Source: Chryseobacterium arthrosphaerae (GTDB lineage: Bacteria > Bacteroidota > Bacteroidia > Flavobacteriales > Weeksellaceae). From it: 64,000 nt of DNA. A model generated the notes under the pieces. It worked only from the letters and a program-made list of their open reading frames with translations, was not told where the DNA came from and searched no databases. This document shows, piece by piece, positions 44,597 through 53,382 of the stretch (position 1 is its first letter; each line of letters begins with the position of its first letter). Position numbers and translations under genes: made by a program. The stretch spans positions 434,001 through 498,000 of the forward strand of contig NZ_MAYG01000001.1 in assembly GCF_001684965.1 (NCBI RefSeq). Direction: 5' to 3'.

Positions 44597-45229
44597 TTAC
44601 TTTTTTATGATAAATTCATCCATTGGAATACGGACTTTTTTCATATTAGAAAGCCAGTCATTGGCCTCATCACGGTATCCAAGGTATAAAAGACTTACAC
44701 TTTTCAATCCTAATTCTTTCAATCCCAGTACTTCGTCTACTACAGCATTGTTGAAGCCTTCTGCCGGAGTACTATCTATTTTAAGTTCTGCGGCCTGGGC
44801 AAGGGCAATTCCTAATGCAATATAGGTCTGGCGGGCAGTATGGGCAAAATGTTGTTCAGGAGTCTGGCTTCCGTATATTTCCTTGATTTTATCAGTATAG
44901 CTTCCGAAACGGCCTCTTGGAAGATCTCTTACATCGGTATGATAATCGTAAACCTTATCTATTTTTTCATCAGAATAGCTGTCCCATGCGGCAAAAACCA
45001 GAACATGAGAAGAATCTCTCATTACTTCAGGGTTTAAAGCACCTGCAACCATTTTTTCTTTCAGTTCCTGGTTTTCAACCACAATGATGCGGAAAGGCTG
45101 TAATCCTGAAGAAGTAGGGGCAAGCCTTGCAGCTTCTAAAATGGTATTTAAGTTTTCGGATGAAACTTTTTTTGCAGGATCATATGCTTTTACGGCATGT
45201 CTCCAGTTAAGATTTTCTATTAATGACAT
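44597..45229 (-). CDS. NfsB/NfnB-type nitroreductase family oxidoreductase
   Basis: A 210-aa FMN-binding flavoprotein. The N-terminal block (NWRHAVKAYDPAKKVSSEN, then ARLAPTSSGLQPF) is the nitroreductase signature. It is the first gene of the operon with ohrR and ohr, so it is likely induced by organic peroxides or quinone/nitro stress. The natural substrate is not known. It starts 77 bp after the -7 box at 45307-45314. Confidence 0.9.
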   Translation of the reverse strand: MSLIENLNWRHAVKAYDPAKKVSSENLNTILEAARLAPTSSGLQPFRIIVVENQELKEKMVAGALNPEVMRDSSHVLVFAAWDSYSDEKIDKVYDYHTDVRDLPRGRFGSYTDKIKEIYGSQTPEQHFAHTARQTYIALGIALAQAAELKIDSTPAEGFNNAVVDEVLGLKELGLKSVSLLYLGYRDEANDWLSNMKKVRIPMDEFIIKK

Positions 45230-45306
45230 TTTCTTTTGGTTTTAAATTAAACTACTTGGTGATTATAAAATCCGGAATTTCATTTTTCTGGATTAAAATA
45301 ACATTG

Positions 45307-45337
45307 CAAATATACAACAATTTATATTGTACACAAT
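45307..45337 (-). promoter_or_regulatory. Promoter and operator of the nitroreductase-ohrR-ohr operon
   Basis: On the minus strand TTG (45336-45334) is 19 bp from TATATTTG (45314-45307), a full Bacteroidota promoter. The inverted repeat ATTGT-AC-ACAAT (45326-45337) overlaps the -33 box. It resembles OhrR boxes of other bacteria (TACAATT/AATTGTA type), so OhrR autoregulation is the simple reading. Confidence 0.62.
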
Positions 45338-45467
45338 TTAATTTTGAAAAATTTTATTGTTGTCAATTATTTTAACTTTTTTTAAGATATATGATTTTCC
45401 GCAAGATCCGGATTTTTTGAGCGCTGCAATATGTCAATCTTTGTATCAGAATTTTAATACTAAAACA

Positions 45468-46220
45468 ATGCAGAGATTTAACAACAAAACAGCATTAATT
45501 ACCGGAGGAACCAACGGAATGGGATTGGCAACCGCACAGAAAATGATTGAGGAGGGAGGAAGAGTGATCATTACGGGAAGAAGTAAAGAAACAGTAAACC
45601 GGGCTTTGGAAATATTGGGCGAAAAAGCTTTTGGGATTGTTTCAGATGCCGGAAACATGAATGATCTGATGAATCTGCAGCAGGAAATCAGAAAATATAC
45701 GGACCAGATCGATTGGGTTTTTGCCAATGCAGGTTATGGAAGATTTGCTCCGGTTGAGCATGTTGACGGAAGTCACTTTGATGAGCTTTTCAATATGCTG
45801 GTGAAAGGATCTTTTTTTACGGTTCAGCAGGTTTTACCCCTCATGAAAAGTGGCAGCTCTGTGATCTTTAATACATCGGTAGCTACTGAAATTGCCATGC
45901 ATAACTTTTCTGTGTATTCAGCTGCAAAGTCAGCGGTTCAGTCTTTCATCAAAACATTTGCTGTAGAACTTACAGAGCGTGGGATACGGGTAAACGGAGT
46001 GAGCCCGGGACATATTAAAACCAATATTTTTAACAATACAGGCTTGACTTCCGAACAGATTGAAAGCGCCATCGAAGATATCATTCCTACCATACCTTTC
46101 AAAAGACAGGGAGAACCGTCGGAAATTGCCAGTGTGGTACTGTTTCTGGCTTCGGAAGATGCTTCATACATTCATGGAGCAGAAGTGAAAGTGGATGCCG
46201 GAATTTCCATGATCAGATAA
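45468..46220 (+). CDS. SDR-family oxidoreductase
   Basis: A 250-aa Rossmann-fold enzyme. The ATG at 45468 puts MQRFNNKTALITGG at the front; an in-frame start 111 bp upstream adds a foreign extension. NAD(P) motif TGGTNGMG (12-19), NAG (87-89) and the catalytic Ser137, Tyr150 and Lys154 are present. It is a classical 3-oxoacyl-reductase-like member; the substrate is unknown. It is divergent from the ohr operon. Confidence 0.9.
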   Translation: MQRFNNKTALITGGTNGMGLATAQKMIEEGGRVIITGRSKETVNRALEILGEKAFGIVSDAGNMNDLMNLQQEIRKYTDQIDWVFANAGYGRFAPVEHVDGSHFDELFNMLVKGSFFTVQQVLPLMKSGSSVIFNTSVATEIAMHNFSVYSAAKSAVQSFIKTFAVELTERGIRVNGVSPGHIKTNIFNNTGLTSEQIESAIEDIIPTIPFKRQGEPSEIASVVLFLASEDASYIHGAEVKVDAGISMIR

Positions 46221-46259
46221 ATAACTGAACTTCTTATTACAGTCTGATCGCAGATGCAG

Positions 46260-46574
46260 CTATTTTTTTACTTCATTGATCTGCCTGATGATATGGGTTT
46301 TGTTTTCAATTCCTATATTAAATACTTTACCTTGCTTATAGCTTTGTTTTGCCTTTTCAAAAAGGGCATTATAATCCGGTGATTTTTTTGAAATATAAAA
46401 AACCTGAGCGCTTATCCCGATAGCAACCCGTACAACTTCATCCGGTTTATCAGGATCTTCAAGAATATTGGTAATGGTGGAATTGTTATACCAGGTCAGG
46501 TTTTGTGAACCGGAATTTCCGGAGCATGATGTAATCATAATAAACAGTAATAAAAGATAGTTCCAGAGTTTCAT
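46260..46574 (-). CDS. Small lipoprotein resembling the protein-glutaminase pro-region
   Basis: A 104-aa lipoprotein (lipid Cys17 in MITSC). Residues 48-101 show the same string of features as residues 60-111 of the adjacent protein-glutaminase precursor: a strand ending SAQ, a helix containing Tyr, then a hydrophobic strand before a polar N-x-x-x-I run (ISAQVFYI and GKVFNIGIENKTHIIRQ here; VSAQPYEI and PVHVFLKNNSNEIAKVE there). It may therefore be a free-standing inhibitor or folding helper of that enzyme. The link is by eye and needs a structure search. Confidence 0.7.
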   Translation of the reverse strand: MKLWNYLLLLFIMITSCSGNSGSQNLTWYNNSTITNILEDPDKPDEVVRVAIGISAQVFYISKKSPDYNALFEKAKQSYKQGKVFNIGIENKTHIIRQINEVKK

Positions 46575-46593
46575 ATCGCAATATATTAAATAA

Positions 46594-46629
46594 AAAGCTC
46601 CTACAGTATAAATTGACTGCAGGAGCTTT
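46594..46629 (-). terminator. Terminator of the protein-glutaminase gene
   Basis: AAAGCTCCTACAGT pairs with ACTGCAGGAGCTTT (one mismatch). T residues follow on the minus strand. It separates the glutaminase from the small lipoprotein gene. Confidence 0.75.
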
Positions 46630-46640
46630 ATAAATGTGAA

Positions 46641-47600
46641 TTAGAATCCGCAGCTTGATACACTAGGAGCCGGAGAAGGAGAACATCCGGAAAGTGCTGA
46701 AAACTTAGTCAGTACACAGTTGGTGTTCACGTAATTGTTGTCATACAATAAAGATCCTGAAGGGCTTCTGTAGTAAACATTTCCAGCCGTATTGGCATAT
46801 GAAGAGACAGAAGCAGATCCGCATGAAGTATTAGTACATGCCGCTCTCCATGCTGTATCGGTTACAGGGCCGCTTGAGAATAATGATGGATCTATGATTC
46901 TTTTCTCAACAACTCCCGATGCATTTTTAAAGCTTACAAGAATGGCAACGTGATAAACCCACGATACGCAGCAGGTACCTGTAGAAGCTCTAAGGTTTCC
47001 GTATACAAACTGCTTCTCACAGTCATAACCTGCATTGATTAAGATCTGTCTCATTTTGTGCGCTCTTGCATAGCATCCGTCTACAGGATATCTGAATGTG
47101 ATACAAGGTGAAGATGCTGTAGAGGTACCGCATGCCTGATTTTTGATCTGAGCAAATAAACTGTTCAATGTTGCCAGGTCAGGAATAACACTTGTCAGTT
47201 TTCTGCTTTCTTCCTGAACTTCTTTAGTAAGAACAGATCTGAAATAACGGATGTCTTCCTCGGTTGCTTTCTCTACTTTTGCAATTTCGTTAGAATTGTT
47301 TTTCAGGAAAACATGAACCGGAGATTCATCTTTTACAGCCTGTCTGATCATAGAAATGTAGCTTTCATTTTCTTGAGTGTCCGCTATTTCGTAAGGCTGG
47401 GCACTGACCATAAATGAAACTTTAAACTTTCCATTCTCTTTCTCTATCCCTACCGGGACAGTTCTGCCGAAATCTTTCATTGCAATTTCGCCGGCCTCTT
47501 TGGATGTTAAATTTTGTTCTTGATTGGCGCTTGAATCAGCGCAGGCATTGAATGACAGAACCGTCACGAATACCATCATGGATAACAGGAATTTTTTCAT
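46641..47600 (-). CDS. Protein-glutamine glutaminase precursor
   Basis: A 319-aa prepro-enzyme from the ATG at 47600 (three codons after an earlier in-frame Met). It deamidates glutamine side chains in proteins (EC 3.5.1.44). The signal has a possible lipobox-like SFNAC (Cys20); a pro-region runs to about 134, and the mature enzyme should begin at Leu135 (LTSVIPDLATL), giving 185 residues. The catalytic Cys176, His217 and Asp237 equal Cys42, His83 and Asp103 of the mature Chryseobacterium proteolyticum enzyme. From memory the mature sequence is nearly the same. Many Cys pairs fit a disulfide-bonded secreted enzyme. Confidence 0.95.
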   Translation of the reverse strand: MKKFLLSMMVFVTVLSFNACADSSANQEQNLTSKEAGEIAMKDFGRTVPVGIEKENGKFKVSFMVSAQPYEIADTQENESYISMIRQAVKDESPVHVFLKNNSNEIAKVEKATEEDIRYFRSVLTKEVQEESRKLTSVIPDLATLNSLFAQIKNQACGTSTASSPCITFRYPVDGCYARAHKMRQILINAGYDCEKQFVYGNLRASTGTCCVSWVYHVAILVSFKNASGVVEKRIIDPSLFSSGPVTDTAWRAACTNTSCGSASVSSYANTAGNVYYRSPSGSLLYDNNYVNTNCVLTKFSALSGCSPSPAPSVSSCGF

Positions 47601-47852
47601 AATTCTCATAAGTTTTTGATTAGTGGTGTTTTTTATGAATTATTAAATCAATAATAGTTCACAATTTTGTGATAATAAAAGTAACAAAATTTAAAATACA
47701 GGCAAATATTTTTTAATAAAAATTTAAAATACTTAATGATCCTGATGATTAAAACAAAGATTATTGTCTGACAGACTGTCTTTCTAGTAGAATAGAAGTT
47801 TAAAAAACTTTTAAGCAGTAAAGAATGAAGGCATTGGAATACCCTTTAAGCA

Positions 47853-47887
47853 AAACACCAGTTTCAAGATCTGAAACTGGTGTTTTT
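47853..47887. terminator. Hairpin terminator after lipB
   Basis: AAACACCAGTTTC pairs with GAAACTGGTGTTT around a 7-nt loop, just downstream of the lipB stop on the minus strand. Confidence 0.72.
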
Positions 47888-47894
47888 ATTTTTA

Positions 47895-48623
47895 TTACCT
47901 GTAAATCAATTCAGCCTGGAATACATCTGCAAAGTGTTTTCTGATCTTTGCCTTGATATCTTCCATTTCCTCCGGGGTAAGCTCTCTTTCAAGCTCTCTT
48001 TTCAGGGAAGTCACCTGTTTGTCTTTGATTCCGCATGGGATAATGTATTCAAAATACCGCATATCCGTATTGACGTTCAGCGCAAAACCATGAAGAGTAA
48101 CCCAGCGGGAAGCTTTTACCCCCATAGCACAGATTTTTCTGGCATAAGGTTTTCCTACATCCAGCCATACTCCGGTTTCTCCTGAAGAGCGTTCTCCTTT
48201 CAGCCCGTATTCCCCAATCGTTCGGATGATCACTTCTTCCAGATTTCTCATATACAAATGGATATCTGTGAAGAAATTTTCAAGATCCAGAACAGGATAT
48301 CCAACGATCTGTCCGTATCCATGATAAGTAATATCGCCCCCACGGTTGGTCTTTACATAAGTAGCATCCAGTTCTTTCAGCTTATCCATACCGGCGAGCA
48401 TGTTTTCCTCATGGCCGCTTTTTCCTAAAGTGTACACATGCGGATGCTCTACCAGAAGAAGGTGGTTGGGAGTGGTAATATGCTGTTCGGCAGGCAGATC
48501 ACGGTTTTTTATTTTGGTATCGATAATATCTTTCATCAGCTTTTCCTGATAATCCCAGGCGGGCTGATATTCCTTTACCCCTAAATCCTCAAATTCGACT
48601 GCTTTATTCTGATTTGTATTCAT
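47895..48623 (-). CDS. lipB: Octanoyl-[acyl-carrier-protein]-protein N-octanoyltransferase
   Basis: A 242-aa transferase that moves octanoate from ACP to lipoyl domains. The glycine-rich RGGDITYHGYGQ (94-105), Lys170 in MGVKASRW and Cys197 in IIPCGI make the LipB active site. It begins 31 bp after trpA ends on the same strand and may be read from the trp mRNA, though its job is unrelated. Confidence 0.94.
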   Translation of the reverse strand: MNTNQNKAVEFEDLGVKEYQPAWDYQEKLMKDIIDTKIKNRDLPAEQHITTPNHLLLVEHPHVYTLGKSGHEENMLAGMDKLKELDATYVKTNRGGDITYHGYGQIVGYPVLDLENFFTDIHLYMRNLEEVIIRTIGEYGLKGERSSGETGVWLDVGKPYARKICAMGVKASRWVTLHGFALNVNTDMRYFEYIIPCGIKDKQVTSLKRELERELTPEEMEDIKAKIRKHFADVFQAELIYR

Positions 48624-48654
48624 ACCATTTTTTGATATACAAATTTAGTGAATT

Positions 48655-49389
48655 TTACCCTTTTATGGAATGGATAAAATCTATGGCATTCTTCTTCCAG
48701 TCTTTATGCTGCAGCAAAGTATTCACAAAAGCTGTTCCAATGATCCCTCCGGCTGCTTTTTCCGTAACATTTTCAAAATCTTCTTTTGACCTGATCCCGA
48801 ACCCGATCATCACCGGATTTTTAAGGGGAAGTCCGGATAATCTGGAGAGATAGTTTTCATTCTTCAAAACGGCATTTTCATTTCCTGTGGTTGAAGAAGA
48901 GCTTACAGCATACAGAAACCCTGAGCTTAATGAATCAAGATATTGAATTCTTTCATTCGGTGTTTCAGGGGTAACCAGAAATGTAAAATCAAGATTGTAT
49001 TTTTTTAAAATCTGCTGATAATTTTTCTCAAATTCAATAGGAGGGAGATCCGGAAGAATTAATCCTGAAACTCCACTTTCTGAGCATTCCTCACAAAATC
49101 TTTCGAACCCGAAACTTAATACGGGATTGATATACCCCATTAAAATGACAGGAATTCTGATCTTGTCTTTGATTGTTTTTAATTGAGCGAAAAGCTTCTC
49201 AATGGTCATTCCGTTCTGTAATGCCAGTTCGTGGGCCTTCTGAATGACAGGGCCGTCTGCCACCGGGTCAGAATAGGGCATACCGATCTCGATCATATCT
49301 GCTCCCGAATCCTGAATCAGCTGTATGATATCAGCAGTATCTTCCAGTTGCGGGATCCCTGCTGTGAAATATATATTTAGTTTTTTCAT
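48655..49389 (-). CDS. trpA: Tryptophan synthase alpha chain
   Basis: A 244-aa TIM barrel that splits indole-3-glycerol phosphate. Catalytic Glu34 (MIEIGMPYSDP) and Asp45 (VADG) match Glu49 and Asp60 of Salmonella. It is about 20 residues shorter than the enterobacterial form, mainly at the N-terminus. It lies 52 bp after trpB. Confidence 0.94.
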   Translation of the reverse strand: MKKLNIYFTAGIPQLEDTADIIQLIQDSGADMIEIGMPYSDPVADGPVIQKAHELALQNGMTIEKLFAQLKTIKDKIRIPVILMGYINPVLSFGFERFCEECSESGVSGLILPDLPPIEFEKNYQQILKKYNLDFTFLVTPETPNERIQYLDSLSSGFLYAVSSSSTTGNENAVLKNENYLSRLSGLPLKNPVMIGFGIRSKEDFENVTEKAAGGIIGTAFVNTLLQHKDWKKNAIDFIHSIKG

Positions 49390-49441
49390 TTTTATATTGT
49401 ATTTGTGTACGGATGCAAAAGTTTACATCATACTTTACATT

Positions 49442-50620
49442 TTAAAGATTTTTCAAATAAGTTTCCATATCCTTATCGCCACGGCCACTCAGGCAGATGA
49501 CAATGATATCGTCTTCATTAAACTGTTTTTTATCCAGCACAGCCAGAGCGTGAGAGCTTTCCAGTGCCGGGATAATGCCTTCCAGTCTGGTCAGTTCAAA
49601 AGCGCATTTTAAGGCTTCATCATCATTAATACTGAAGAATTCAGCACGTTTTTCCTTGAACAGATGCGCATGGAAAGGCCCGATTCCCGGATAATCCAAT
49701 CCTGCAGAGATAGAGTGGGGTTCTATAACCTGTCCATCTGCCGTCTGCATCACAAGACTTTTGCTTCCATGCAATACGCCCAATGTTCCCAGAAAAGTAG
49801 TGGCGGCAGATTTTCCTGAATCCACTCCCAGACCTCCGGCTTCTGCAGCAATAATCTTTACGTCCTTTTCTTCTACAAAATGATAAAAAGTCCCGGCAGC
49901 ATTACTTCCGCCTCCCACACAGGCAATCACATAATCAGGATTTTCCCTTCCGGTCTTCTCTTTCAGCTGTTCCCTGATCTCTTTTGAAATGACACTCTGA
50001 AATCTTGCTACAAGATCCGGGAAAGGGTGTGGCCCCACTACACTTCCAATGACATAATGAGTAGTAACAGGATTGTTGATCCAGTCTCTCAGCGCTTCGT
50101 TTACTGCATCTTTCAGGGTTTTTGATCCTGAAGTGGCTGCAACAACTTCCGCTCCCAGCATTTTCATCCTTGCCACGTTCGGTGCCTGTCTCTGAATATC
50201 GATCTCACCCATGTAGACAATACATTCAAGCCCCAATAATGCACAGGCCGTAGCCGTAGCCACTCCATGCTGCCCGGCACCGGTTTCAGCAATAATCCTG
50301 GTTTTTCCTAAACGCTTTGCCAGTAAAACCTGCCCCAAAGCATTATTGATCTTGTGAGCTCCGGTATGGTTGAGGTCTTCTCTTTTCAGATAGATCTGGG
50401 TTTTATATTTCTTACTTAGGTTTTTAGCCAGATAAAGAGGGGTGGCACGGCCTACATAATTGGTAAGCAGATCCTGATATTCATTCTGAAAATCTTCAGA
50501 TTCTATGATGTCAAGATAGTTTTTCTGTAACTCTTCAACATTAGGATACAGCATTTCGGGGATAAAAGCACCTCCAAAATCTCCATAATATCCGTTTTCA
50601 TCGGGGTTTTTATAATTCAT
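49442..50620 (-). CDS. trpB: Tryptophan synthase beta chain
   Basis: A 392-aa PLP enzyme that joins indole with serine. The PLP lysine is Lys90 (HTGAHKINN), and GGGSNAAG holds the phosphate. The length and order fit TrpB1. It lies 4 bp after a GNAT gene and 52 bp before trpA. Confidence 0.96.
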   Translation of the reverse strand: MNYKNPDENGYYGDFGGAFIPEMLYPNVEELQKNYLDIIESEDFQNEYQDLLTNYVGRATPLYLAKNLSKKYKTQIYLKREDLNHTGAHKINNALGQVLLAKRLGKTRIIAETGAGQHGVATATACALLGLECIVYMGEIDIQRQAPNVARMKMLGAEVVAATSGSKTLKDAVNEALRDWINNPVTTHYVIGSVVGPHPFPDLVARFQSVISKEIREQLKEKTGRENPDYVIACVGGGSNAAGTFYHFVEEKDVKIIAAEAGGLGVDSGKSAATTFLGTLGVLHGSKSLVMQTADGQVIEPHSISAGLDYPGIGPFHAHLFKEKRAEFFSINDDEALKCAFELTRLEGIIPALESSHALAVLDKKQFNEDDIIVICLSGRGDKDMETYLKNL

Positions 50621-50624
50621 TTTT

Positions 50625-51170
50625 TTATTCTTTAGTAATTAAATAAGCATTGTTTTGTGCGCTCAGCTGTCTGAGCAGTTCTTTCCGCTCCTGGGAAACA
50701 TTAAAAATCAAAATATCATCATCTTCGGAATTCACCCATTCTGAGCCTATACTTTCTTTGATCATTTTAGCTTTATCATATACGATTTCAATATCGCATT
50801 TTTCATAGAACGGACGGAGCTCCTGATGACAGAATCCTATCGTCTCCATCTTTTGCAGCGTAACATGATTCCTGAAATGACGGACCAACTGAGCGCCATA
50901 TCCTTTTTTCCTGTGGGCAGAAACCAGTCCGACTGCTTCCGCAAAAGGCAGCGCTTTCCCCGAAATCTCCAGCGTAAAATCAAAATTGACACGGATCACG
51001 GCCAGTATACTTTCTTCAGCATCCAGCAGGAAATGAAATTCCGAATTTTTGAAAAACGTCCGGAAATAATCAGCCTTCATTGTATTCCACACGTCAATAT
51101 CCCAAAGCTGAAGAATATGTTCTATTTCATTCTCTGTCAGTTCATCTGTTGATTTAATCTGATATCTCAT
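50625..51170 (-). CDS. GNAT-family N-acetyltransferase within the trp operon
   Basis: A 181-aa acyltransferase. The acetyl-CoA motif A is visible as [20 protein letters not shown]. The target is unknown. It is 4 bp before trpB, so it is translated with trpBA. It is cut off from trpF by the REP/transposase segment. Confidence 0.8.
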   Translation of the reverse strand: MRYQIKSTDELTENEIEHILQLWDIDVWNTMKADYFRTFFKNSEFHFLLDAEESILAVIRVNFDFTLEISGKALPFAEAVGLVSAHRKKGYGAQLVRHFRNHVTLQKMETIGFCHQELRPFYEKCDIEIVYDKAKMIKESIGSEWVNSEDDDILIFNVSQERKELLRQLSAQNNAYLITKE

Positions 51171-51202
51171 AAGATCGTTTTTATATATTCAAAGTTAGCA
51201 AA

Positions 51203-51275
51203 GAGTCTCAAAGGGAGGATTTAGAAACAGCTATTATATTCAATATTATTAAATGAGTCCCAAAGGGACGATTTA
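51203..51275 (+). repeat. Two REP-like palindromic units
   Basis: Direct copies at 51203-51223 (GAGTCTCAAAGGGAG core) and 51255-51275 (GAGTCCCAAAGGGAC core) agree at 19 of 21 bases. The second core is a perfect GTCCC-AAA-GGGAC hairpin. A related inverted copy lies across the transposase at 51817-51837. Confidence 0.7.
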
Positions 51276-51322
51276 AAAAAAACAGCAAAGGATAAAATCC
51301 TTGGCGATAAGATATTCAACCA

Positions 51323-51773
51323 TCAATCCCACAAATATTTTTCATAATAATCCATTTTATGTTTTTCCAGAATACCAATCAGTTCATTTTTAAAATCATG
51401 TTTCTGATGGTGCTGGCGTTGTTTCTTTATATAATTGGTTATCATCTGAACATCCTTTTCACTCACCGAAAAAGCTCCGTACCCATCCTGCCAGAAAAAA
51501 TTCATATTTCTTACCTTTTGTTTTGATCCATTTTGATGAATGGGCTTTTACTTCCTGAACCAGTTTCATTAATGGAATTTTCTGGGAAAGCCTGCACAGG
51601 ATGTGAATATGGTTATCTGTTCCGCCTATCTGCAATGCCCTGCATTCAAAATCTCTGCATAGCACTGCAATGTAGGAATACAATTCCTGTTCTATTTCTT
51701 CATCGATGAAATCGTTCCTGTATTTTGTGCTGAATACAATATGAACGTAGTTTTTGACTAGTGATTGGGGCAT
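51323..51773 (-). pseudogene. Frameshifted REP-associated tyrosine transposase (TnpA_REP/Y1)
   Basis: Two overlapping frames make one transposase of the IS200/REP (HUH, Y1) group. The first (51459-51773) starts MPQSLVKNYVHIVFSTKYR and holds the HUH motif DNHIHIL. The second (51323-51505) carries QDGYGAFSVSEK and the Y1 helix with Tyr in TNYIKKQ. They join around YEFF/NFFWQDG, where a run of T residues seems to have lost two bases (or gained one). The protein is probably dead unless ribosomes shift there. It sits between trpF and the GNAT gene with REP-like palindromes on both sides. Confidence 0.82.
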
Positions 51774-51791
51774 GTTTTTGTGTTTTTTGTT

Positions 51792-51810
51792 AATTGGACG
51801 GTGTCCAATT
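51792..51810. repeat. Perfect palindrome beside the transposase start
   Basis: AATTGGAC-GGT-GTCCAATT lies 18 bp upstream of the transposase ATG (minus strand) and just past the trpF stop. It could be an end structure recognised by the transposase, or a terminator-like hairpin. Confidence 0.65.
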
Positions 51811-51815
51811 TTGAG

Positions 51816-52517
51816 TTAAGTCTTCCCGTTGGGACTCTCTATGGATAATACAGACATGAATTTTTTTATTTTGCTAATGTCTTTATGGCCGGGTTCTGTC
51901 TCAAATTTTGAATTGATATCCAATGCAAAAGGCCTTGGATGCAAGGTTTCTGTTTCGGTTATATTTTCTTCCGAAATCCCGCCGCTCAGAAAATAGGGTT
52001 TGCTCAGTTCCAGCTGTTGCAGAATACTCCAGTCAAAAGCGTGTCCTGTACCTCCGAAAGCTTTGGAATCAGTATCGAAAAGGATAAAGTCAATAGCATT
52101 CTGAATGGAATGAAGCAAACCTGAAAACTGATGCTTAAAATTAAGTAGCGATTCTTTGTCCTCTGAAATCACTGAACTGATCCTGATCACTTTTATAATT
52201 TGTATTTCAGGAAGCTTTTCCTTTAAACTTCTGATAAACCCTGAATCCTCATCACCGTGAAGCTGAATTATATTGAGACGGGCTTTTTCAGCAATTTCCA
52301 CCACTTTATCAATTTTTTCATTGACGAAAACACCCGTTTTTCCCTGATGATCAATCTTTGAAATATCTTCTAATGTCAAATGATTCAGAACGTATCTCGG
52401 TGATTTTTCATAGAAAATAAAACCCAGAAAATCAGTGTTCATCGTTATGAGCTCCTGGATCTGGTCTGGTTGTGTTAAACCGCAGACTTTTAATTTAGGG
52501 GAATGCTGATGGTTCAT
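51816..52517 (-). CDS. trpF: Phosphoribosylanthranilate isomerase
   Basis: A 233-aa TIM barrel. The catalytic Cys12 is in LKVCGLT and Asp148 in FILFDTDS, with GGTGHAFDW following. It is about 25 residues longer than usual. The last seven codons (ESPNGKT, 51819-51839 region) and the stop lie inside a REP-like element, so the end of the protein seems to have been remade by the insertion. The enzyme core is intact. Confidence 0.92.
   Translation of the reverse strand: MNHQHSPKLKVCGLTQPDQIQELITMNTDFLGFIFYEKSPRYVLNHLTLEDISKIDHQGKTGVFVNEKIDKVVEIAEKARLNIIQLHGDEDSGFIRSLKEKLPEIQIIKVIRISSVISEDKESLLNFKHQFSGLLHSIQNAIDFILFDTDSKAFGGTGHAFDWSILQQLELSKPYFLSGGISEENITETETLHPRPFALDINSKFETEPGHKDISKIKKFMSVLSIESPNGKT
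51817..51837 (-). repeat. REP-like unit forming the 3' end of trpF
   Basis: Read on the minus strand it begins GAGTCCCAACGGGAAG and matches the 51255-51275 copy at 18 of 21 bases, in inverted orientation to it. It encodes the final residues and stop of trpF. Confidence 0.65.
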
Positions 52518-52574
52518 AAATATTATATAATGATGGATATTGATTATACCGTTGTTATGTTTTAATTCATTTTT

Positions 52575-53348
52575 TCAGATGTGTGCGGCAAAGTCTTCAA
52601 ATGCTTTGGCAGGATTGGTATTTTTCATGAAATATTCTCCCATCAGAAAGCTGTCAAAACCTTTTTCTTTCAAAAATGTAAAATCATCAAGATGGTAAAT
52701 CCCACTTTCGGCAACAGACAGAACTTCTTTCGGAAGCAGATTTTTAAGCTGAACAGAGTGCTGGAGATCTACTTTAAAATCTTTTAAATTCCTGTTATTA
52801 ATTCCTACCAGATCCACCTTTGCGTTAAAATGTTTTAGCTCTTCTTCTGTATGAATTTCCAGCAAAACCTCCATGTTAAGTTCATGAGCCAGCTCTGTAA
52901 ATTCCTGAACCTGATCAGGAGAAAGGCAGGAAGCAATCAATAATACAACATCTGCCCCTATACTTTTGGCTTCATAAAACTGATATTCATCAATCATAAA
53001 ATCTTTTCGGAGAACAGGAATATTGACCTTATTTCTTACGCTTATCATATCATTAAAACTTCCTCCGAAGAAATCCCGGTCCGTTAAGATGGAAATCCCG
53101 CTGGCCCCGAATTTTTCGTAAGCAGAAACCACTTCCTGAGGCTGCACAGTATTATTGATAATGCCTTTTGATGGAGATTGTCTTTTAAACTCGGCAATGA
53201 TTCCGTTTTTATTTTTTACAGACGCTTTCAGGGAATAAGTATCTCTTCTGAAAAAGTCAGTGTTTTTTAACTGTTCAACAGAAATGGCAGATTTTGCTAT
53301 TGCTACTTCTTCTTTTTTCCTTTTAATAATGGTATCGAGTATTGTCAT
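52575..53348 (-). CDS. trpC: Indole-3-glycerol phosphate synthase
   Basis: A 257-aa TIM barrel that closes the indole ring. Catalytic Glu53 and Lys55 lie in IAEFKRQSPSKG, with later LLIASCLSP, VGINNRNL and VAESGI as expected. It is a single-function enzyme; trpF is separate and 57 bp downstream. Confidence 0.95.
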   Translation of the reverse strand: MTILDTIIKRKKEEVAIAKSAISVEQLKNTDFFRRDTYSLKASVKNKNGIIAEFKRQSPSKGIINNTVQPQEVVSAYEKFGASGISILTDRDFFGGSFNDMISVRNKVNIPVLRKDFMIDEYQFYEAKSIGADVVLLIASCLSPDQVQEFTELAHELNMEVLLEIHTEEELKHFNAKVDLVGINNRNLKDFKVDLQHSVQLKNLLPKEVLSVAESGIYHLDDFTFLKEKGFDSFLMGEYFMKNTNPAKAFEDFAAHI

Positions 53349-53382
53349 TTTTGTGCTTAAAAATTATTTAACCGCTGATTTC

